Part shown: piece by piece, positions 35,254-44,043 of the stretch | How the letters are laid out: each line of letters begins with the position of its first letter | How positions within the stretch are numbered: position 1 is the stretch's first letter | Assembly: GCA_018676675.1 (NCBI GenBank) | Contig: JABHEG010000269.1 | Span: 1 to 48,434 of the forward strand | Origin: Lentisphaerota bacterium | GTDB taxonomy: Bacteria > Verrucomicrobiota > Lentisphaeria > Oligosphaerales > JABHEG01 | DNA length: 48,434 bases | Direction: 5' to 3' | Made by a program: the position numbers and the translations under genes | The notes under the pieces: generated by a model | The model's database searches: none | What the model was told of the DNA's origin: nothing | The model's input: only the letters and a program-made list of their open reading frames with translations

Positions 35254-35496
35254 TCGATATGACTGGCGCACTCGCGCCAGAGGCTGGGCTCGTTTGTAAC
35301 TACCCAGTTTTGAGCACGAACGGGCTGGATGCGGATGCCCCTTCGGGAGCACCGCATCGTCGCGTGCCGGCGGTCGAGGGCGACGCGCCCTCCAGAATTG
35401 TGCGCCCAGTCGACGCAAGTTACACCCTCGGATATGAGCGATAGAACAACTGGCGAAGGCCAGGCTCGTTTGTAACTTCAGCACGAACCGCGGTTT

Positions 35497-35593
35497 GGGC
35501 TGACCGTCAGAGCCGTGACTTACGGGAGCGGTCGTGCTTGGCACTGCCCCCGGAAACCGCTCCCGATAGTCGCGGCTCTGTTCAGGCACCGAA
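35497..35593. repeat. 97-bp dispersed palindromic element, family B, copy 2
   Basis: Same length and strand as 24407-24503, with scattered substitutions mainly in the loop. Some arm changes are compensated loosely: agagccgtgact pairs with agtcgcggctct through a G-T pair. The hairpin is largely preserved despite change, which suggests that the structure matters or that it is recently copied. Confidence 0.9.
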
Positions 35594-35721
35594 CAACCGC
35601 AAGTTACACCCCTCGACGTGACTGCCGGCCCTTCGGCAGAAGCGCCCTCTCGTTTGATCCTCCGAATCGCGAATAGCCAATAACGACTCACCTCAGCTCC
35701 TCCGGGCGGGCGTGAGTCTGC

Positions 35722-37572
35722 CTACTTCCATATCCCCGTGATCGGCGCTCCGCAGTGCTCGCAACGTCCGTCCTTCACACGGTTGTAAGCAACCACGTAC
35801 CCCATGCGTCTGATCAGGGACTTGGCGCAGACTGGGCAGGTGGTCGTGCCTCCCTTCGGATCCCGGACGTTGCCGATGTACACGTATTTCAGTCCCGCTT
35901 TCTGGGCTACATCCCGAGCCATCAGCAGCGTCTCAATCGGCGTCGGCGGCCGCTTGGTGAGTTTGTAGTCGGGATGGAACCGCGAGAAGTGAACGGGTGT
36001 GTCAGCCCCGAGTTCGGCTACGATCCAACGGCACATGTCCTCAATCATCTCCGGGGAGTCGTTCGCCTCCGGGACGAGCAGATTCGTGATCTCAAAGAAG
36101 ACCTCTTCCCGGCGCAGAATCTTGAGAGTTCGGAGTACCGGGAACAGGTGCGCGTTGCAGTATTCCACGTAGAAATCGTCGCTGAAGCCCTTCAGGTCAA
36201 CGTTTGCGGCGTCCATCACCTTGCACAGCTCAACCAGGGGCGCTTCCTCGATCTGGCCGCAGGTGATCCAGTAGTTCCGAATGCCTTTGGCCTTTGCCAG
36301 AGTGGCGATATCGAGCATGTACTCGTAGAAAATCGTTGGTTCGGTATAGGTGTAGGCAATGCCCTGGCACCCCTTCGCCAGGGTCAGTGCCACCATCTTC
36401 TCCGGGCTGACCTTGTGGCGTCGGATCTCCTCGGGGGCGGCCTGGGAGATCTCGAAGTTCTGGCAGAACACGCAGCCCAAGTTGCAGCCTGCGGTCGCCA
36501 GAGACATAGCTTGGCTCTCCGGGAGCACGTGGAACAGCGGCTTCTTCTCGATGGGGTCAATGTGGATCGAGACCGGACGTTCGTAGACGATGCTGCGCAG
36601 TTTCCCGCCGATATTGACCCGCGCGCGGCACAGTCCCTGTTCCCCATCGGCGAGGATGCACTCGGACGGGCATAGGTTGCACTGCACCTCGTCTTCATCA
36701 AGAGGCGTGTAGAAGAGGGCCTCCTTCAGCGACATGTCGAGGCGACGGAGCAGAGCTTCGGTGAAGGTACGGGTAGGAGGCTCCTTGAGGAAGAGCGGGG
36801 TGACATCATTTCCTGCCGGTGGCGGCAGCTTGACTGGCGGTCGCTGCTGGCCAACGCGGGCCTTTGTTGGTGCCTCCCGCAGCTTCTCCCGTTCGGCTCT
36901 CTGGGCCAGGAGAAGACCTGCTGATGCGCTGCCGCGCCCATGGATGGCAGGTTCGTCTCCCTGACGCAGCATGGTCGTCAGCGAGACAGAGGCGTACACT
37001 GCCACACAGGCGGCCAAGAGCCGGCTGACGACCCGGAGCCGGGCGTTGACCCGCTGCGGCAGCGCGACGATGCCAAACCAGACGGGGATCATGTAGACCG
37101 AGGATCCCACGAAGAAGGCCAGGAGGGTGAACACGGCAGCTGAAACGCCGTGGCTCTTCAGCGCGATCAGACCCGACGCCAGGAAGGGCGGGCAGGGACT
37201 GAGGCCGGTCACGAAGCCGAGAAGGAAGCCGCTGCCGGCAACAAGACTGCGCTTCTTCCGGCACCCACAGCCACTCTTCTTCCGCTGCGGTTTGAGCGCA
37301 TAGACGGCCATGACCACGGCCAAGGTCAGGGTCAGCACCCACGGCTGAACAACCAGCAGACCACTTGTTGCCACCAGGCCGAGGAGGAGTCCGAAGAGAA
37401 GATAGGCGGAGAGCCTCCCGAGGATGAGCGCTACCCCAAGCGTAGCATTGCGGCCTCGGGCAGGATCTGCATGGCGGGCCAGGAATGCGGCATGGTACAC
37501 CCCGCAGTGCAGAATGCACGACGGTCCAAGCGCCAAACCCGCCGTGAATGAAGCCAGGAATTGCTGCCACAT
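35722..37572 (-). CDS. Fusion of a TauE/SafE (DsbD_2)-like membrane domain and an AmrS-type radical SAM enzyme
   Basis: Predicted 616-residue protein. Residues 1 to about 205 form six membrane helices with paired-cysteine motifs GPSCILHCG (near 16-24) and TGLSPCPPFLASGL, as in the cytochrome biogenesis/TauE-SafE transmembrane family. A short KKSGCGCRKK loop lies between helices. After a linker of about 70 residues comes the enzyme (about 275-616), starting with VQCNLCPSECILADGEQGLC. The radical SAM cluster motif is AGCNLGCVFCQN (C-x3-C-x2-C), followed by GIAYTYTEPTIFYEYM, VDLKGFSDDFY and SRFHPDYK. It ends with a zinc-ribbon pair CPVC...CEHCGAPITGIW. This matches the radical SAM part of the AmmeMemoRadiSam system, but no Memo or AMMECR1 gene is near. 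The start at 37572 has GGAGG at 8 bases. A redox or metal-transport link is inferred. Confidence 0.87.
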   Translation of the reverse strand: MWQQFLASFTAGLALGPSCILHCGVYHAAFLARHADPARGRNATLGVALILGRLSAYLLFGLLLGLVATSGLLVVQPWVLTLTLAVVMAVYALKPQRKKSGCGCRKKRSLVAGSGFLLGFVTGLSPCPPFLASGLIALKSHGVSAAVFTLLAFFVGSSVYMIPVWFGIVALPQRVNARLRVVSRLLAACVAVYASVSLTTMLRQGDEPAIHGRGSASAGLLLAQRAEREKLREAPTKARVGQQRPPVKLPPPAGNDVTPLFLKEPPTRTFTEALLRRLDMSLKEALFYTPLDEDEVQCNLCPSECILADGEQGLCRARVNIGGKLRSIVYERPVSIHIDPIEKKPLFHVLPESQAMSLATAGCNLGCVFCQNFEISQAAPEEIRRHKVSPEKMVALTLAKGCQGIAYTYTEPTIFYEYMLDIATLAKAKGIRNYWITCGQIEEAPLVELCKVMDAANVDLKGFSDDFYVEYCNAHLFPVLRTLKILRREEVFFEITNLLVPEANDSPEMIEDMCRWIVAELGADTPVHFSRFHPDYKLTKRPPTPIETLLMARDVAQKAGLKYVYIGNVRDPKGGTTTCPVCAKSLIRRMGYVVAYNRVKDGRCEHCGAPITGIWK

Positions 37573-37818
37573 GACGCGGGCCTCCACGTGTGGCGCTCCC
37601 TGAATCGTCCAGCCCGGGGCGCCTGTCGCTGACGTTCTCTTGGGGAACTATAGCGGTATCTTCACCTCCACTCAACGGGAGAGGGGATGCGTCGGTCGCG
37701 GAATGGACGCAGCAGAGCCGTCCGGAGGGTGACTTGAGCCGGTTGCAAAAGCAAGATTCGGCTGCTATGGTCGCGCCGGAAGTTGAGAGGTCCCCCCTGG
37801 TACGCGAGGAGGTCGCAC

Positions 37819-39570
37819 GTGTCGTCCCGCAGGTATTTGCTGTGTTCGTCTGCTGTCCTTGCGCTGCTGTTCTGGTCCATGCCTGCGCTGAGCGCAGACC
37901 CCGACATGCCGCAGGAGCTGTTCTCGTTCAGGGAGTCCGAAGACCATTCAAAGGCGTGGTTCACTCAGGCCTTTGTGACCAGCCGTAAGAAGGGCGGGAC
38001 GGAAGGGGGCGAGCCGGACCTGGCCGAGGTTAAGGGGAAGCGCCTCCTCAGGATTCCCAAGGGTGGTCAACTCAAGACCGGGAGAGCATTCGGCGGAGAG
38101 TTGCAGCCCAACTACGCCGTAGACATGCTGCTGTCGTGGAAGACGGGTGCTGGCGTGGTCGTTGGTCTGGGCGGCAAGTGGTTCGCGCTGAAGCGGGAAG
38201 GCGTCCGAGGGAAGAAGGGCTGGCGACCTCGCGGGAAGCACACGTTGGCCTCTGATCAACGACACGACCTGTGTTTCGCTGTTGGTGGCGGGCGGGTGCT
38301 GGTCTGGCTTGGTGACCGGCTTGTCGGCACCTGCCCCACCCCGGAGCAGCACGCTGCGGAGATCGTGCTGCAGGGATGGCGCGAGACGCTGGCCTGCCAC
38401 CGCCTTGTTGTCCGCCCACTTAGCGCTCCTCCGACGGAGGTGTCGGGGACCGGAAGACCAGCGCAGGAGACCGCGGTTGACGGCCTCGCTTCCTATCCCG
38501 CCGTTCGTTCCGCCGAGCTGACCGGGGTGGAACAGATGCTGGTTAGCCGGTCGCGCTCGGGGCACTCGTCCCGGCACGTGACCATGCGAAACGAGGAAGA
38601 GGTCATGGATCGGGTGGTGCTGGTCACCGGCAAGGCGGGTAGCGGGACCGGTTTCGTTGCCGACATGTTCGACAAGAGGGTCGTCGTTTCGAACGCCCAT
38701 GTCTTCCTGCTCAATCCCAAGGTGACCTTGAGGACGCGTGATGGGACCAAGCTGAAGTACCGCAATGTCTTCGTTGCCAGGAAAGCGGATATCGTCCTGT
38801 TCGAGCTTGCTCCGGGACAGGGGGCGGAGGCCCTGCCGCTGGAGGGCAATGTCACAAAGGCAGCCCCACGCCGGACAGGTGTCGTGGTGTTCGGGAACAG
38901 CTTGGGAGACGGGACGATCACCCGCCTGAATGGGGAAGTGGTGTCTCTCGGACCAGACCGTATCGAGGTCTCCGCCACGTTCGTAGGCGGCAACAGCGGC
39001 AGCCCGGTCATCGCTACGAATACGGGGAAGGTGATCGGCGTGGCTACATTCGCGCTCTGCCACGTGCCCACATGGGTGAGCCAGGGAACTCGATTCGCTG
39101 CTGTGAGGCGCTTCGCGTTGCGGCTGGATACACTCCAGCCGAAGCACTTCGATCGGTTGGACCCGGGGCTCTATCGAGCAGAAGCGGACAGTGTGCGTGA
39201 TGCTCAGAGCCGGTGTGAGCTTACGAGCCGTATCATCGTTGACTTGAAGGCTTCGCCACGGCTCAGGCCGGACAACTACGACGATGAGCGTGTCAAATCC
39301 ATCGCGGCGCTGTGGAATCGGGACATCGTCGAACGCATAGGGGCCAGCAAACGACCTGCGAGCAGTCGCGATGCGGCCTCTCGTCTGCGCCAACTGCGTC
39401 GGTTTCTGGCGGAGCCTTTCTCTCAGGAAGCACAACGGGATTTCTCCTACGACCGACTTGAGTCGATGTACGAGGAGCTTGAGGAGGTCCACGAGCTTCT
39501 CCTGAAGCACTTCGATGAGCTGTCGGAGCGTGTTGTGACCATTGTCGGCAACTCGAGTCGCCGCCGTTAG
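37819..39570 (+). CDS. Secreted trypsin-like serine protease with N-terminal LamG-like region
   Basis: Predicted 583-residue exported protein. A signal peptide occupies about 1-26 (YLLCSSAVLALLFWSMPALSA). Residues about 30-200 look like a beta-sandwich of the laminin G/concanavalin type (HDLCFAVGGGRVLVWLGDRLVG). The protease domain follows with VVVSNAHVFL (H294), KADIVLFEL (D324) and FVGGNSGSPVIA (S393), a complete catalytic triad in the S1C order. The C-terminal about 130 residues are helical. A GTG start at 37819 is chosen because GAGGAGG lies 7 bases before it and the signal peptide begins at once; an upstream TTG in frame adds an unlikely leader. The pseudokinase-FGE gene starts 36 bp downstream, so the two are probably one operon. 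Targets may be envelope proteins. Confidence 0.83.
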   Translation: MSSRRYLLCSSAVLALLFWSMPALSADPDMPQELFSFRESEDHSKAWFTQAFVTSRKKGGTEGGEPDLAEVKGKRLLRIPKGGQLKTGRAFGGELQPNYAVDMLLSWKTGAGVVVGLGGKWFALKREGVRGKKGWRPRGKHTLASDQRHDLCFAVGGGRVLVWLGDRLVGTCPTPEQHAAEIVLQGWRETLACHRLVVRPLSAPPTEVSGTGRPAQETAVDGLASYPAVRSAELTGVEQMLVSRSRSGHSSRHVTMRNEEEVMDRVVLVTGKAGSGTGFVADMFDKRVVVSNAHVFLLNPKVTLRTRDGTKLKYRNVFVARKADIVLFELAPGQGAEALPLEGNVTKAAPRRTGVVVFGNSLGDGTITRLNGEVVSLGPDRIEVSATFVGGNSGSPVIATNTGKVIGVATFALCHVPTWVSQGTRFAAVRRFALRLDTLQPKHFDRLDPGLYRAEADSVRDAQSRCELTSRIIVDLKASPRLRPDNYDDERVKSIAALWNRDIVERIGASKRPASSRDAASRLRQLRRFLAEPFSQEAQRDFSYDRLESMYEELEEVHELLLKHFDELSERVVTIVGNSSRRR

Positions 39571-39606
39571 CGTTCAAGGCCGGAAGACAGAACGAGGGGA
39601 CGTCGC

Positions 39607-42600
39607 ATGTCTCGACCTCAGCAGAAGCAGGGAAGTCCGGATGGTGCGCTGGCAACAGTTGATCAGTTTCTCGTCCTGGAGCGAGTGAGGGATTCCGAGT
39701 TTGGCCCGGTTTTCCGATGCCGCGACCGACACAGCCGCGCTGAGGTCATGCTGAGGGCTTGTCCTGACGGGCTCAGTGAGAACACGCTCGACCGGCTGCG
39801 GAGTGCCGCCCATGAGCTTGGCGGGGTCGTTCATCCATGCGTCGTAGGCCATGCTCGGGTGCACGTTGTTGCGGACGTTCAGTTGGCCGATTCCCAGACG
39901 ACTGAGCCGGTGGACCCCATGCCGATCAAAATCGGCGATGTCTTCATCGTCCTGCCTTGGACATCCGCGCTGACCCTCGGAGAGTGGATTGCGCAGCGTC
40001 CGGACGGTGTTGTCACCCGGGAGATGGGCCTTCGCTTCTGCTCGTTCCTCGCCGCGGCTCTGGACGCCCTTCACGATCAAGGCATCGTTCACGGCGAGGT
40101 GTGTGCCTCCCAGATCCATGTATCCCCTGACAGTACTCCGCTCTTGCTGGCTGCCGGGCTCGGCCGTATCATGCGAGGAGCGGAGTCGACATTGCCACCA
40201 GACATGACGGATGTTGAGCGCTGTCGAGCTCCGGAGCAATGGCGGGGCGAAGCGCTCACACCCGCGGCTGACCAGTATGCCCTCGCAGCCCTCACCTACG
40301 AGAGCGTAGCGGGACGCCATCCGCTTTCGGGAGCGTTCGACGCTCCGGACGTGGAGGGGATTCTGCAGCGTGTGGAGACTCTCTATCCCGTTGAGATCTT
40401 CGAGTTCACTCCGGAGCAGAACGCCGCCCTTCTCCGGGCACTGAGCCGGTCCGGGGCGGATCGCTTCGGTTCCTGTTCCGAGTTGTCCGTGGCGCTCTCC
40501 GGAGAACCTGAACGCGCTGCTGGTCTGCCGCTTGCGGAGCTCCTGACCCGGCAGAATGTGCGTCGTGTTGCTTTGGCGGCAGCCTGCCTGCTGGTGCTGT
40601 TTGTGGGCATCAAACTGGTTGGGGGGCGATCGGGGAGGAAGGTTGCGGAGCCGGAGCGGGCCGGCGCACAGAATTCAGCCAAGGTCCTGGCGAAAGTCCG
40701 ACAGCATATACGCGAAAAGAACGGCCCGGAAGCCCTGCGTTGCCTGGACGTGAGCGAGAGCCGCGGGGCTTCTCGACGCGTCATCGAGAAGCTGCGGGGA
40801 GAAGCCCTCCAGATTTTCACGCGCTCTCAGCCGGTTGCCCTGCAGGCGGAGACCGAAGAGGCATGGAGAAGACTGGGGCAGGGATCTGCGAAGGCTGTGT
40901 GCGTGGCCGAACAGGATGTCATCGATGGTTTCCTGAACGAAGGACGAGCCGCCCTTGCCGCGGATGACTATGGGGGTGCCTATGTAGCGTTTCGCAAGGT
41001 GGCGGCCCGGGTCGAGCAGCTTCAGGCCAACGCCAAAGAGCATGTGACCGTCGGCAAAGAGATCGCCTTGCGTCTCGCCGAAGCGCGTGGCGGAACGCTT
41101 GACCTGAAGACGCCGGGAGCCCAGCTTCCGGCGTCGGACTGGGCACCGATTGTGACGTTGCTTGAAGAAGGGGAGACGCTTCTTGAGAAGGGTGATCTGG
41201 CCGCGGCAAAGACGCTTGCCCGGGAAGGACAAATCGCCCGGGACCGACTTGCAGTCGGAGTCCTCAAGGGACAGTATGAGACGCTTCGTTCGGCACTCTC
41301 GGAGGAGGAGATTCAGCGTGCTCGGGTCGTTGACTTCACGCGTGCTGTGCGCCATGCCGAGGAGGCCGATGGCTGTGCTATTGACGGTCGTTGGGGAGAT
41401 TGCGTCGATCTGTGGCTCAAGGCCGCGACCGAAATGCGCGCCGCCGTCGGACAGATGCGTTCCGCGATCTCGGATGGAGATATCATCGAACTGATCAACA
41501 GGACAAACCGTCTCGCATACGGGGAGCGGTCACGAGATGTTGTTGACCAGATCAGGGCCAACTGCCGGGAGGCCCTCGACATTCTGGATGCCGTCGAGGC
41601 CAAAGCTGAGGAGGGAAAGCCGTTGATGGGACGCGGGATCATTGTCGATCGTCGCGCCTTTTTCAAGAAGATGATGGATGAGGCGTGGGGAGGACCACAG
41701 ACGGGCAACCATTCCAGCCTGGAGGACCTGAACATCACCTTGTGCTGGATCCAGCCCGGGCGTTCGGTCCTGGGGAGCAACCCCGGCGAGCGTGACTGGG
41801 CCGCGGGTCCTGTGGGCGGCGGAGAGAAAGCCTGGTACGACGATGAGGGAGAGCACCAGCGGAGTATTCACTTCGAAACGGGTTTTTGGCTCGGGGCCAC
41901 TGAGGTGACTCGCGGCCAGTGGCGCGTGTTCCTGGCCGAGACAGCGTATCAAATGGTGGGCGGCGGGAAGGATGGGGCGTGGTGCTACGATTCGCGACGA
42001 CATCGGTACCAGATGATGCTGGACAAGAGCTGGGTGGATCCGGGCTACGGGATCCCGGACGTTGGCTCCGAACCGGTGACCTGTGTCAGCTGGCGGGATG
42101 CAGTGGCGTTCTGCAAATGGCTCACGAAGCGAGAGTCTGACGCTGGGCGCGTACGCCCTGGATTCGAGTACCGATTGCCCACGGAAGCGGAATGGGAGTA
42201 TGCCTGTCGAGCTGGGACCGAGTCGATGTTCTGGTGGGGCAGTGAGCCGTCGAGCGGAAGCGGGCGTGTCAACGGGGCAAGCGACGATGACTCCAACGGG
42301 GATGGGTTCGGCTGGTTCGCAGACCGCTCACGCCGAGACGGGTTTGAGTGGGTACGCCCGGTGGATCACGGCAACGCGAACCGGTACGGCCTCCGCGACA
42401 TGCTGGGCAACGTCTGGGAATGGTGTCTGGACACGTACTCGCCCGAGGGCGCTTCGGCCTCCTACCGGGCCGGCTCTGGCTCGAAGCGCGTTGTGCGAGG
42501 AGGGTCCTTCAAACACGGTCCGGGATCGCTGCGTTGCGCGAACCGGGCGTGGGGCAACGAGGGCATTGCGGACTTCGATGTCGGCTTCCGGGTGTGCTTT

Positions 42601-42666
42601 GCGGGCGTGCTGGAGACAGCATCAGGGCCGGACACCATAGAGATCAACCGCCCAGTTACTCCCTGA
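39607..42666 (+). CDS. Membrane pseudokinase fused to an FGE/sulfatase-modifying factor-like domain
   Basis: Predicted 1019-residue protein. Residues about 18-300 follow the Hanks kinase fold, but catalytic residues are gone: the glycine loop is degenerate (VRDSEFGPVFRC), the ATP lysine is missing (EVMLRA), HRDLKxxN is replaced by VHGEVCASQIHVSP (161-174) and DFG by AAGLG. APEQW and the later helices remain. A single membrane helix (about 319-338) follows, then about 370 residues of helical, coiled-coil-like sequence. The last about 300 residues are an FGE-sulfatase fold: ITLCWIQPG, WLGATEVTRGQWRVFL, FEYRLPTEAEWEYACRAGTE, GNVWEWCLDTYS and RVVRGGSFKHGPGSLRCANR. The paired active-site cysteines of true FGE are not in their places, so binding rather than formylglycine formation is likely. 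A GAGGGGA ribosome site precedes ATG. Confidence 0.85.
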   Translation: MSRPQQKQGSPDGALATVDQFLVLERVRDSEFGPVFRCRDRHSRAEVMLRACPDGLSENTLDRLRSAAHELGGVVHPCVVGHARVHVVADVQLADSQTTEPVDPMPIKIGDVFIVLPWTSALTLGEWIAQRPDGVVTREMGLRFCSFLAAALDALHDQGIVHGEVCASQIHVSPDSTPLLLAAGLGRIMRGAESTLPPDMTDVERCRAPEQWRGEALTPAADQYALAALTYESVAGRHPLSGAFDAPDVEGILQRVETLYPVEIFEFTPEQNAALLRALSRSGADRFGSCSELSVALSGEPERAAGLPLAELLTRQNVRRVALAAACLLVLFVGIKLVGGRSGRKVAEPERAGAQNSAKVLAKVRQHIREKNGPEALRCLDVSESRGASRRVIEKLRGEALQIFTRSQPVALQAETEEAWRRLGQGSAKAVCVAEQDVIDGFLNEGRAALAADDYGGAYVAFRKVAARVEQLQANAKEHVTVGKEIALRLAEARGGTLDLKTPGAQLPASDWAPIVTLLEEGETLLEKGDLAAAKTLAREGQIARDRLAVGVLKGQYETLRSALSEEEIQRARVVDFTRAVRHAEEADGCAIDGRWGDCVDLWLKAATEMRAAVGQMRSAISDGDIIELINRTNRLAYGERSRDVVDQIRANCREALDILDAVEAKAEEGKPLMGRGIIVDRRAFFKKMMDEAWGGPQTGNHSSLEDLNITLCWIQPGRSVLGSNPGERDWAAGPVGGGEKAWYDDEGEHQRSIHFETGFWLGATEVTRGQWRVFLAETAYQMVGGGKDGAWCYDSRRHRYQMMLDKSWVDPGYGIPDVGSEPVTCVSWRDAVAFCKWLTKRESDAGRVRPGFEYRLPTEAEWEYACRAGTESMFWWGSEPSSGSGRVNGASDDDSNGDGFGWFADRSRRDGFEWVRPVDHGNANRYGLRDMLGNVWEWCLDTYSPEGASASYRAGSGSKRVVRGGSFKHGPGSLRCANRAWGNEGIADFDVGFRVCFAGVLETASGPDTIEINRPVTP

Positions 42667-42987
42667 GGACTCCGGTATGGCCCGTCGGTATCCGTGAAAG
42701 GGCAAGATGGGCGGCGTCGGATGGGGGGGGATTCCCGTCAGGGAGGAGCAGTCCGGGCGCGTCGGCGCGACCCCATCGGGATCGAGATCGGGTCTCCAAA
42801 TCGATCCGGTCGCCGGATGGCACCGCCTCCCACGTTGACTGCTTCCGTTGCCCCCAATGTGGGAGGAGCCGCTGTGCTCCGACTGTCCGGAAAGTCGGCG
42901 GATGGCACCGCCTCCCACATTGAGATCACGGAAGATGTCGGCGGATAGCACCGCCTCCCACATTGAGATCACGGAAGATGTCGCCGG
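42667..42987. repeat. Intergenic repeats: degenerate family A palindrome and 43-bp tandem units
   Basis: No gene. Positions 42823-42870 read in reverse as ctcccacattgggggc...cagtcaacgtgggaggcgg, aligning with the core of family A (14615-14685), so this is a diverged third copy. Two 43-bp tandem units follow at 42894-42936 and 42937-42979; each contains gcaccgcctcccacattgag, one arm of the same palindrome. A first, more diverged unit starts near 42811. The region separates the convergent pseudokinase and dehydrogenase genes. Confidence 0.8.
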
Positions 42988-44043
42988 CTACTCGGGTCTT
43001 GTTCGCAGCCAGTCGAGCGTGCGGGACATGGCTGTCTCCGCATCCACGATCGGCTTGTATCCCAAGTCGTTCGCTGCCCGTTCGTGGCTGAAAAAGTGCG
43101 ATTTCGCGAGTTGCGTTGCCACGAACCGGGTCATCCGAGGCTCACCGAGGCACGGACAGACTGTGTAGATCCCTTCCATGATGGCGCCAACTCTCCGGGC
43201 CGCCCCAAAGGAGATGTTCCTGGTCACAGGTGCGACCCTTAGCTCTTCCAGGAGGTCGTTAATCCAGGGCCAGAGAGACACGGGTTGTTCGTCTCCCACG
43301 AAGTAGGCTTTCCCGCCTGCCTGCTGTGTGGAGCGGAGATTGTCCAGGGCCAGGAGATGGGCGTGGGCGGCATTGTCGACGTAGGTCATGTCCACCCGGT
43401 TTGTCCCCGGGCCGACGCGACGCAGGCGACCGGCTTTCGCTGTTTCCAGCATTCGGGGAACGAGGTGGGGGTCGCCGGGGCCCCATATAAGGTGCGGCCG
43501 TATGGCGCAGGTGCGGAGGACAGTGACGGTCGAGTCGACTCCGCCCGGTGCCCCAAAGCTCTTGTTCTCAACGACCATTTCCCAGCCATCGGCCTCAAGC
43601 ACCATCTGCTCAGCCTTTGCCTTTGAGGCGGGGTAGTGAGCCAGGTAGCGCTTGGGGTAGGGCAGGGATTCGTCCGCACCTTCGATGTCGTCTTCCCCAA
43701 TGGCCACGCTCGGTGAACTGGTGTGGACGAGGGTCCGGATCCGGTTCTCGAGGCAGCAGTTTATGACATTTGCGGTTCCACGGACGTTGACACCGTAGAA
43801 GTCGCGTCGTCGGCCCCAGACGCCTGCGAGTGCCGCGCAGTGGATGACTGCTTCCGCCCCGATTCCCGCTTCCCGGGTTGCCTCTCCATCCCGGATGTCG
43901 CCGACACAGCCCTCGGCACCAAGTTGCTCAACCGCCTCGTAGTGATGTCTTCCGAAGACCCTGACGTGGTCTCCACGATCCAGCAGCATCTCGGTTATGC
44001 GGCGCCCCAGGAAGCCGCCTCCCCCGGTCACCAGGACATTCAT
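42988..44043 (-). CDS. NAD(P)-dependent epimerase/3-beta-hydroxysteroid dehydrogenase-like (OleD-like) protein
   Basis: Predicted 351-residue short-chain dehydrogenase of the extended type. The dinucleotide motif is VLVTGGGGFLGRR at the N-terminus, the catalytic pair is Y137-x3-K141 in HYPASKAKAE, and S109/S110 in LVHTSSPSV is the matching serine. RPHLIWGPGDPHLVPRMLE and RVDMTYVDNAAHAHLLAL are hallmarks of the 3-beta-HSD/OleD branch, whose members reduce or epimerise lipid or sugar-nucleotide substrates. Its ATG overlaps the stop of the upstream kinase-nucleotidyltransferase gene (ATGA), so translation is coupled. The partnership with a sugar-activation enzyme makes a nucleotide-sugar substrate reasonable; sequence motifs alone lean to a 3-oxo lipid or sterol-like substrate. 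Confidence 0.85.
   Translation of the reverse strand: MNVLVTGGGGFLGRRITEMLLDRGDHVRVFGRHHYEAVEQLGAEGCVGDIRDGEATREAGIGAEAVIHCAALAGVWGRRRDFYGVNVRGTANVINCCLENRIRTLVHTSSPSVAIGEDDIEGADESLPYPKRYLAHYPASKAKAEQMVLEADGWEMVVENKSFGAPGGVDSTVTVLRTCAIRPHLIWGPGDPHLVPRMLETAKAGRLRRVGPGTNRVDMTYVDNAAHAHLLALDNLRSTQQAGGKAYFVGDEQPVSLWPWINDLLEELRVAPVTRNISFGAARRVGAIMEGIYTVCPCLGEPRMTRFVATQLAKSHFFSHERAANDLGYKPIVDAETAMSRTLDWLRTRPE

Larger units (their letters stand above)
35060..35721. other. Gene-free mosaic of palindromic repeats
   Basis: No gene. Three palindromes of differing sequence follow each other: family A core 35152-35222, a smaller one around 35330-35398 with gagggcgacgcgccctc, and family B core 35509-35579. 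They are separated by a recurring constant segment. Its left part (gttacaccctcg...) starts at 35244, 35419 and 35603; its right part (gctcgtttgtaact...gagcacgaac) starts near 35288 and 35465, with a diverged version (gtttcgtgtgcaacta) near 35113. The repeat period is about 175-184 bp. Confidence 0.85.

Noticed and set aside
35244..35660. Integron attC sites
   Set aside because: The gttacac and tgtaac ends resemble core sites only loosely and do not fit the GTTRRRY pattern; there are no cassette genes and no integrase.
37948..39510. 520-codon minus-strand open frame over the protease gene
   Set aside because: The plus strand has a signal peptide, triad and ribosome site; the antisense frame has nothing recognisable.
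41700..42666. FGE-like domain as a diversity-generating retroelement target
   Set aside because: The fold is right, but there is no reverse transcriptase and no template/variable repeat near the 3' end of the gene.
39607..42666. Genuine formylglycine-generating enzyme serving the two sulfatases
   Set aside because: The two catalytic cysteines expected after GGSF are absent, so maturation of the sulfatases probably depends on another gene.
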